In this document: positions 37,577 to 37,680 of the stretch, one piece after another
Layout of the letters: each line of letters starts with the position of its first letter
How positions within the stretch are numbered: the stretch's first letter is position 1
From: Gammaproteobacteria bacterium
GTDB lineage: Bacteria; Pseudomonadota; Gammaproteobacteria; Pseudomonadales; Balneatricaceae
Direction of reading: 5' to 3'
DNA length: 37,680 nt
Assembly: GCA_024230095.1 (NCBI GenBank)
Contig: JAAERS010000050.1
Coordinates: forward strand, 1 to 37,680
Notes under the pieces: generated by a model
What the model was told of the DNA's origin: nothing
Database searches by the model: none
The model's input: the letters and a program-made list of their open reading frames with translations, nothing else
Position numbers and translations under genes: made by a program

Positions 37577-37680
37577 GATTTGCTTTTGGGCTTGGCATCA
37601 TCGGGAATAAGATCATCATCGTCGTCAAACAATATTTTACTAGCTGGGGAGTCCATGTCGTCAAACTGGCCATTTTTGAG
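37573..37680 (-). CDS. ccoS: cbb3-type cytochrome oxidase assembly protein CcoS (C-terminal end)
   Basis: Only the last 35 residues fall in the window, cut at the right edge. The visible LKNGQFDDMDSPASKILFDD is the well-conserved C-terminal region of CcoS, a small membrane protein required for assembling active cbb3 oxidase. The rest is a short acidic-then-basic tail (DDAKPKSKS). Its TGA overlaps the next gene's ATG. The full cco assembly operon should continue to the right. Confidence 0.85.
   Translation of the reverse strand, partial: LKNGQFDDMDSPASKILFDDDDDLIPDDAKPKSKS

Overview
The window reads as ordinary chromosomal core DNA of a free-living, probably marine gammaproteobacterium. Protein sequences and gene order both point to the Pseudomonas/Oceanospirillales side of the class. 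The strongest signal is the block uup - uspA-like - hypothetical - fadB - fadA - topA - DUF6586 - lexA (8.1-18.8 kb), an arrangement I know from Pseudomonas. Base composition is moderate and even, coding density is high, and I see no transposase, integrase, phage gene, tRNA, rRNA, CRISPR array or atypical island. Genus cannot be fixed from the sequence alone.

Layout. 0-1 kb: the start of a Bcr/CflA-type MFS exporter (cut by the window edge) and a small DUF6455 protein, both on the minus strand. 1.0-3.1 kb: rpsA with a structured leader, a GC-rich promoter discriminator and a strong terminator. 3.1-6.5 kb: two uncharacterised genes, then rmuC, an XRE-cupin regulator and a glutaredoxin-like protein, tightly packed. 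6.5-7.8 kb (minus): tatD and a coiled-coil protein with a CheZ-like DxxxQ motif. 8.1-18.1 kb: uup, a universal stress protein (minus), a membrane-anchored hypothetical, the fatty-acid beta-oxidation pair fadBA with a PsrA-like operator, topA and a DUF6586 gene. 18.2-21.2 kb: lexA and dinG, divergent around two tandem SOS boxes. 21.3-26.3 kb: rhlB-like helicase, gpsA, a DUF4389 membrane protein, sixA, an alpha/beta hydrolase and a patatin-like lipase. 26.3-27.7 kb (minus): folE and an Smr-domain nuclease. 27.8-32.1 kb: prmB, aroC and a complete tupABC tungstate transporter directly behind aroC. 32.2-36.3 kb: a YecA/UPF0149-like gene (minus), recQ, a DUF2058 gene and ttcA. 36.4-37.7 kb (minus): apt, a TauE/SafE-type membrane protein and the 3' end of ccoS.

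Functional themes. DNA maintenance and the SOS response (lexA, dinG, recQ, rmuC, topA, uup) are over-represented. Translation and RNA handling are covered by S1, PrmB, TtcA, RhlB and an Smr-domain protein. Lipid metabolism is covered by FadBA, GpsA and the lipases. CcoS implies a cbb3 cytochrome oxidase nearby and so microaerobic respiration. TupABC implies use of tungsten or molybdenum cofactors.

I found no convincing new multi-gene system. The most useful leads are regulatory (rpsA leader, PsrA-like site at fadBA, paired SOS boxes in a rearranged lexA locus) and a few uncharacterised proteins, chiefly the CheZ-like protein upstream of tatD. Family names rest on motif recognition by eye; no database search was run.
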